Below are positions 15,608 through 20,400 of a stretch of 20,400 nucleotides of DNA, one piece after another. The translations under genes and the position numbers were made by a program. How positions within the stretch are numbered: the stretch's first letter is position 1; each line of letters begins with the position of its first letter. Origin of the DNA: Hypsibius dujardini (taxonomy: Eukaryota > Tardigrada > Eutardigrada > Parachela > Hypsibiidae); assembly GCA_001579985.1 (NCBI GenBank), contig LRSR01008303.1, forward strand, positions 1-20,400. The letters are read 5' to 3'. Under the pieces are notes generated by a model. That model ran no database searches. It was not told the origin of the DNA and saw nothing but the letters and a program-made list of their open reading frames with translations.

Positions 15608-15985
15608 TATGATTTAACTGATGATTGATGAAAGCGATGGACGAAGGACATTCAGAGTTAATAGCTCGCCCTGTGTGGAACTTCTTTTGACTCAGCTGTG
15701 TTTCCGTGTTTGACCAACGACAGAGCGCAAACAAAATGTTAATTGCCTTGTACAAAAAGGTAAACTGGGCCAAAGTTTCGGGGGGCCTTCCATGTAAGAG
15801 GTCTCTCATTGTCCTTTATCGGAAACTGCGCGAGCCCGAGACAATAATCACACGTGTAGTGGAGTGTGGACGGACCGAACAGACCTTCACTATTCAAACT
15901 GTACGAGCAGGCACGAGGCTCCCGGTGATTTTATATTACCGCATGTGTTTTATCGGCGTGGCTCACACATGTTCGTTTACACAAC
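15608..15985. other. Non-coding, no gene recognised
   Basis: This is unique sequence of balanced composition. Open frames cross it (15706-16197 and 15864-16208) but their right half is a TCTCCG repeat. I could not link the left half to any family. Confidence 0.4.
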
Positions 15986-15988
15986 CTT

Positions 15989-16059
15989 CCGTCTCTCTCT
16001 CTCCGTCTCTCCGTCTCTCCGTCTCTCCGTCTCTCCGTCTCTCTCTCTCTCTCTCTCTC
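15989..16059. repeat. TCTC / TCTCTCCG pyrimidine repeat
   Basis: About 70 nt of pure pyrimidine-plus-G on the plus strand, with CCGTCTCT units then (TC)n. It would be a strong polypyrimidine tract if a 3' splice site at 16107 is used. Confidence 0.9.
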
Positions 16060-16107
16060 GCCATTTCATCCTTCCTGTCAAAATTGACGATCACACACAC
16101 CCAACAG

Positions 16108-16193
16108 CTGTTCAACTGCCTCTACAGACCGACATCAATTACACCTTTTTTAACTGGCAGGGCTTCACTCTCTACTGCCAGTCAGAGAAGCAG
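16108..16193 (+). CDS. Possible internal exon, low confidence
   Basis: After the TC-rich tract an AG at 16106-16107 (CCCAACAG) is followed by 86 open nucleotides reading VQLPLQTDINYTFFNWQGFT and LYCQSEKQ, then CAG|GTGATG. Residue composition looks protein-like, and a splice acceptor and donor bracket it. I recognise no family. It is on the same strand as the exon at 12510-12821 and could be a later exon of that gene, but the phases require at least one exon between. Chance is a fair alternative. Confidence 0.2.
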
Positions 16194-16359
16194 GTGATGG
16201 ATGGCTGACTGGGAACCTGAAGTTTCGCAGGTCGCGACCTTGCTTCGCGGAGCAGACGTTTCTATGACAGAATGTATTTCCAGGCACGTGAAGAGATGGA
16301 AAAGGCGCAGAAATAAAAATAAAAAATTGGTTTGGAGATTTATGCGGCGTAATTCATAC

Positions 16360-16452
16360 GCCCCAATCAATTGATTGGTCGATTGTTTAGTCGATCGAAC
16401 GAAAACTGCTTATTAACCATTTCTTAATTTAAAACAATCGACCAATCAATTG
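16360..16452. repeat. Perfect 21-bp inverted repeat, 43-nt loop
   Basis: CAATTGATTGGTCGATTGTTT at 16368-16388 has its exact complement at 16432-16452. The left arm is itself partly palindromic (CAATCAATTGATTG). Further out, CATACGCCCC near 16355-16364 is echoed by GGGGCGTAT near 16486, suggesting that the symmetry belongs to a longer foldback or MITE-like element. Confidence 0.85.
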
Positions 16453-16499
16453 CACTGTTTGCATTAACAGTTGTTGCAGAAGGAGGGGCGTATCATGCA

Positions 16500-16905
16500 A
16501 ATTGTGATCTTGTTTTGCAAGCTCCGAATTAGTTTTTAGTATGAATAGCTAGGTTGAAGTCACAGTTATCGATTGATATTCCAAGACTTGTTCAATCTAG
16601 TGGCGAAGCGCCCACCAACCCCTTGTCAACCGAAGCTCAAAAGGGCCTCGTAATAAACGTATTTAACAGTGGCGCTACTGCGATGATAGTCTGTCATTTT
16701 TGTGAGAGATGGGAACGCTGAAACGCCCAGCATTTTATTGTCCAGTGTAATTACCGTATCGAGGGGCTATTACCGTTATATACACTGATATATATGGCCG
16801 CGGCAAAAAGTGGGTCGCGATCATGGTGCGAGCGCGCAGTGTCCGTCGTCTCTGACCATTACGCATCGCTGCTGGGCTTTTGTTTGCATGGCCGCCCTCT
16901 GTGCC
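16500..16905. other. Non-coding, no gene recognised
   Basis: This is unique sequence. I see no exon, RNA gene or repeat of note before the CTGTGT tract. Confidence 0.45.
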
Positions 16906-16906
16906 T

Positions 16907-17140
16907 ATGTCTGTGTGTCTGCCCCGTGTGTCTGTGTCTGTGTGTCCGCCCTCTGTGTGTCTGTGTCTGTGTCTGTGTCTGTGTCTGTGTCTGTGTCTGT
17001 GTCTGTGTCTGTGTCTGTGTCTGTGTCTGTGTCTGTGTCTTTGTCTGTGTCTGTGTGTCTGTCCTGGGTGTCTGTGTCTTTGTCTGTGTCTGTGTCTGTG
17101 TGTGTGTGTCTGGGTGTGTGTGTGTGTTGTGTGTGTGTGT
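16907..17140. repeat. CTGTGT hexanucleotide microsatellite
   Basis: It has a nearly pure (GTCTGT)n core from about 16958 to 17040, with mixed CTGTGTGT, CTTTGT and (TG)n units on the right. It is the same hexamer family as the tracts at 13883-14290 and (on the other strand) 15407-15500. It differs from the tetramer used in the ELP1 introns. Confidence 0.95.
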
Positions 17141-17304
17141 TGGAGAGTGATACGATAATGGTCATTCAGAGAGCTCTAAAGTCGGCGCTCAGCTGGGGCT
17201 TTAAAGTCTCTCACCGCGATGCGAGAGAGCTTTCAAATTGACTTTTGTGTCTCTCTGTACTCTTGAGTTCATCCAAGCGCATCTTTCTGCTTGATATTTT
17301 GCAG

Positions 17305-17486
17305 TACATACAGAAGCTTTATCCAGCCAAGTTGAGATAGTCTTCTCATTCTACGTCGTCAACAAGCACGCAGCCATCCATCCAGACTGCCTAATCGAAA
17401 TTTCAGACCAATTCGATGTGCGAAAGAACAATACCTTTATAATCCTTTCCCAAACTCAAAAGAAAATTAAATTTGAAGTTGGATAA
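17305..17486 (+). CDS. Possible exon with protein-like reading frame, low confidence
   Basis: An acceptor-like TTGATATTTTGCAG ends at 17304. In one frame 59 codons stay open to TAA 17484-17486, including VEIVFSFYVVNKHAAIHPDC and LIEISDQFDVRKNNTFIIL, which look protein-like. In another frame the exon would end quickly (YIQKLYPAKLR, then stop), which would fit phase 0 from the candidate exon at 16108-16193. I cannot choose between the frames and recognise no family. Confidence 0.2.
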
Positions 17487-17660
17487 CCTTTTTTTTCAGA
17501 TTTTCAAAACGATTTTTTTTCTAGTGTAAGAAGTATGTCGTTTTTTAACTTCAGACTTTGTCCAAGAATGCAAATCGACCTTTATAATTCTGAGCAATTT
17601 TAATATCTGGTGAAAAATATTAATGGAGGAAAAATTAGAGTGGGAATCGAAAAAAGTCAA

Positions 17661-18243
17661 GCAGCCATTTTGAATGAGCGGATACGAAATCCAAATAACT
17701 GACAATGTATATTCACTCACTCACGCAATTTCTGTTTACCCACAATTTTGTGTTCCGATCCTGAAGCTCCTATTGTTTGTCGTGAACGTATATTGTGCAT
17801 AAACTAAATGAATTTATTAATAATACTACTGGTCTTTGCCCAAAACGTCTCGTACAATCTCTAAAAAATATAAGAACTCGGACAAGAGCAAGACCGAATG
17901 GCCATCTAGAAACGGCGCTAACTTCGGCTTTTTTGATGACATTTTTTTCCAGCAGCCATTTTGAATGCGGAGATACGAAATCCTAATAACTGACACTGTA
18001 TATTCACTCACTCACGCAATTTCTGTTTACCCACAATTTTGTGTTCCGATCCTGAAGCTCCTATTGTTTGTCGTGAGCGTAAATTGTACATACCCAAATG
18101 AATTTATTAATAATACTACTGGTCTTTGCCCAAAACGTCTCGTACAATCTCTAAAATATATAAGAACTCGGACAAGAGCAAGACCGAAATGGCCATCTAG
18201 AAACGGCGCTAACTTCGGATTCTTTGTTGACAATATTTTTTTT
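17661..18243. repeat. 291-bp tandem duplication
   Basis: GCAGCCATTTTGAATG begins at 17661 and again at 17952. Landmarks such as TATTCACTCACTCACGC (17710, 18001), TTTATTAATAATACTACTGG and AACGGCGCTAACTTCGG keep the 291-bp offset, with few percent divergence. No intact reading frame spans both copies. Confidence 0.93.
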
Positions 18244-18669
18244 CCGGCTCGGAGGGTCTTGTATATTGTATGCATAATTACAATAAATGAAAACTTTCGT
18301 GTTTTATAAAAACAATTTCGAATCACGTGACATGTCATTAGGGAAAGAACACTTTTCTTGCAACCTGTTGCAGTCAATAGTCAACTTCTCTTGCGTAATG
18401 AGAAGCTAAAGATCCCGTGAATGCATTTGAGATGAAAGATTGAGATGAAAGATTCAAACAAGAAACCTGACAAAGAGCCCCGTCACCTAGCTGCACTTTT
18501 TTTCATCAGGGTTTTGAGACCGTTTCACATCCAAACTGGTCGGGGTACTCGTAACGGCTAACTCAGACTTCAAAATGACGTTTTATGGAGTCCGAGAGTA
18601 CTTTTTATTCCATTATTATTTTAAATTAAATAATATCGTTTAACTAAATAATAATATGTTGCATTAAAT
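18244..18669. other. Non-coding, no gene recognised
   Basis: This is unique AT-rich DNA with no supported exon or RNA gene. Confidence 0.45.
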
Positions 18670-18716
18670 TTTGTCCCTTTTGTCCCTGACTTTTCGTCCC
18701 TGACTTTTCGTCCCTT
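18670..18716. repeat. GTCCCTGACTTTTC short tandem repeat
   Basis: GTCCCTGACTTTTC is repeated twice plus partial units at each end. The GTCCC core resembles the GTCC-rich units of the array at 19141, so it may be an outlying relic of the same family. Confidence 0.75.
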
Positions 18717-19139
18717 TCGCGGTTCCGCCCCATTTCGGCACGATTTCCGGACCGCAAAGCCCACCCACTTCTCATCGTCAGGCAAAAAAAGCTCCACTTA
18801 TACTGAACTAAATCGCCGCGCCGCATAAATTTGCGGTCTCACTTTTGACCGCGCCGTTCCGGCTGCTTGCACGGCGTGTGACCCACAAAGTGGCCCGACA
18901 AACTTTTTTCCCCCCGCCAAATTTCCATTTCAACTTTCCCCTGTCCACTTGCGAATAATAATACTGTACCACAAACACACACTGCACGAGATGACTCTAA
19001 ATTCTAACTCAAACAAAATCGCCGCTTGCTTAAGAATTTACTCCTCTCTCAAGCAAGAATGAGACGTAAGAACGAAGGCAAATATATTTATCTTGCTTGG
19101 CTTGGAGCATAACAATAATGGTTGTCTGGACCGGTGCGC
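18717..19139. other. Non-coding, no gene recognised
   Basis: A GC-richer part (18717-18900) is followed by AT-rich DNA. TATA-like GCATAAATTT near 18825 has no recognisable gene after it. Nothing else is supported. Confidence 0.45.
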
Positions 19140-19140
19140 A

Positions 19141-19395
19141 GACGTTTCGTCCCTAGACATTATGTCCCCTAACATTGTGTCCCCCGACATTGTGTCCTGT
19201 CCGTAAGACATTGTGTGCCGTCCGAGGGACGTTATGTCCTTAGGACGTTTCGTCCCTAGACATTGTGTCCCCCGACATTTTGTCCTGTCCGTAAGACATT
19301 GTGTTCCGTCCGAGGGACGTTACGTCCTTATAACATTGTGTCCCTAGATATTCTGTTCCGCCAGACAGTGTGTCTTTTCAGACATTTCGTCCTTA
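19141..19395. repeat. ACATTGTGTCC degenerate array, left
   Basis: Short units of the form ACATTRTGTCC separated by CCCCG, TGTCCGTAAG or CGAGGG are arranged in a higher-order repeat. Two larger copies share GACATT, TTGTCCTGTCCGTAAGACAT, TTCCGTCCGAGGGACGTT and ACGTCCTTA-type blocks (starting near 19149 and 19251). Divergence rises toward 19395. Confidence 0.88.
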
Positions 19396-20000
19396 ATGGA
19401 CTTATTTGCGCCCATGGTAAAACGAAACATGAAAAATATTTTTATAGTTCAAGTTATTCTACTTGAGCGAATAGTACCCAAAAATCCTTCACCAAAAATA
19501 GTTTAAAAATCAAGGAACCAATCGGGACAGCTCAAACGTTCATCTCAACATTCAGCGAAACACTTTAAAATCGGATCAGAGCGAAATAGGCTGAGGCCAG
19601 TGTATCCAGAAACCCGACTGCCTGGAGACAGTTTCCTCACCATGCCACAATGTCTGTAGGGACAGAATGTCTGGGAACAGTCTCTCCACCTGGACAAAAT
19701 GTCTGTGAGGACAGAAGGTCTATGGCCAAAATGCCTGGGGACAGTCTCTCGACCTGGACGGAATGTCTGTGAGGACAGAATGTCACGGGACGCAATGTCT
19801 GGGGACAAAGAGTCGGGCGGGAGACATAAAAGGGACAGAATGTCGGGGGAGACATAAAAGGGACAGAATGTCGGGGGAGACATAAAAGGGACAGAATGTC
19901 GCGGGAGACATAAAAGGGACAGAATGTCGCGGGAGACATAAAAGGGACAGAAATGTCGCGGGACAGATAAAAGGTACAGAATGTCAGGGGACAGAACGTC
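19141..20000. mobile_element. Putative non-autonomous element with repeat-array inverted ends
   Basis: The left end (GACGTTTCGTCCCTAGACAT) and the complement of the right end (GACGTTCTGTCCCCTGACAT) align well. Both ends are built from ACATTNTGTCC-type units in opposite orientation: plus strand at 19141-19395, minus strand at 19647-20000. About 250 nt of unrelated sequence lie between. That is the layout of a MITE or foldback element with expanded subterminal repeats, about 860 bp. No transposase frame and no clear target duplication are seen. Confidence 0.45.
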
Positions 20001-20010
20001 GGTATGCCGT
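19647..20010. repeat. GGGACAGAATGTC array, right, with 28-bp core repeat
   Basis: Degenerate GGGACAGAATGTCTG units (19647-19820) give way to a regular 28-bp repeat, GACATAAAAGGGACAGAATG plus TCGSGGGA, beginning at 19823, 19851, 19879 and onward for about six copies. The units are the reverse complement of the left array's motif. Confidence 0.92.
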
Positions 20011-20400
20011 GTGGACCTGTGTGGTCATTATGTGAGCCGGGTATTATGTATTCCCATGATATGCATACAAAGCCAGCAAAAATAAGCGCCACGATTAGAC
20101 AGGGAAAGGAAGGAAAATAAACGCATCGCGTGTGTGTATTTTACGTATTTATTTATTTTGACGCTCTGGTTGACTTTTCGATTGTCCGCGGTGACGGTCG
20201 GTGCGGTCCGTTATCTTTGCGTTGGAGGTTGCGATTCTATAACGCCGCAACGCATCCTCAAAATTAATTAACTATATTTAGTGTTGTTTATATCAAATGT
20301 AATGATATTATCAAGATGATGTTGAAAGAACATTGAACAATCAACCTCTTGGCCACCCCCTGCTCCGCCCCTTTCGCCCATACCCCGGACCCTTCAGTGT
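20011..20400. other. Non-coding to the window end, no gene recognised
   Basis: This is unique sequence. A GC-rich pyrimidine stretch (CCACCCCCTGCTCCGCCCC) near 20353-20375 resembles a GC box, but no gene can be tied to it inside the window. Confidence 0.45.

Noticed and set aside
19823-20000. CRISPR-like 28-bp repeats
   Set aside because: The copies are contiguous with no spacers between them. This is a satellite.
1-20400. tRNA or rRNA genes
   Set aside because: I found no segment with a recognisable tRNA B-box plus cloverleaf, or rRNA core sequence. A covariance-model scan would be decisive.

Overview
This is eukaryotic, almost certainly invertebrate metazoan, nuclear DNA. There are no bacterial operons. 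The one clearly recognisable gene is split by nine GT-AG introns, intergenic DNA is AT-rich, and the window is full of microsatellites, minisatellites and inverted repeats. I cannot assign a phylum from the sequence alone.

The main gene is a complete plus-strand ELP1 (Elongator complex subunit 1; IKAP/IKBKAP in vertebrates). It runs from ATG 2367 to TAG 10658-10660 in ten coding exons. Spliced, it gives 3,969 nt, or 1,322 residues, against 1,332 in human. Every exon junction closes in phase. The protein keeps the ELP1 start, the WD40 region signatures, the solenoid signature [12 protein letters not shown] and the basic [11 protein letters not shown] segment near the C-terminus. A poly(A) signal follows at 10854.

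Layout: 1-76 is an 11-bp AT satellite. 212-266 (minus) is a probable first coding exon of a secreted protein, with a TATA box at 356-364. 589-822 is a head-to-head GACA/CTGT microsatellite. 1165-1615 is a foldback-type element with nested inverted repeats around three 82-bp tandem units. 2160-2265 is a small duplication with (TCAA)n. 2367-10660 is ELP1, in which every intron carries repeats: TCAA in introns 1-2, CAGA in 3, 8 and 9, and CTGT/CTGC in 4-7. 10941-11196 is a further GACA array. 11637-11683 is an AT palindrome. 12445-12487 holds three perfect TGACGTCA sites just upstream of a probable first coding exon (12510-12821) of an unrecognised gene. The intron of that gene opens with a GATTTTGTAGAAG minisatellite. 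13200-18660 is mostly non-coding, with long CTGTGT/ACAGAC/ATAGAC tracts, a 69-bp duplication, a 21-bp perfect inverted repeat and a 291-bp tandem duplication. 19141-20000 looks like a non-autonomous element whose ends are degenerate arrays in opposite orientation.

The most interesting biology is in the ELP1 introns. Complementary CAGA and CTGT tracts lie in introns flanking the same exons, which could promote circular RNA. The 3' end of exon 1, with its splice donor, is duplicated inside intron 1. Several 3' splice sites appear to have arisen from the CTGT repeat itself.
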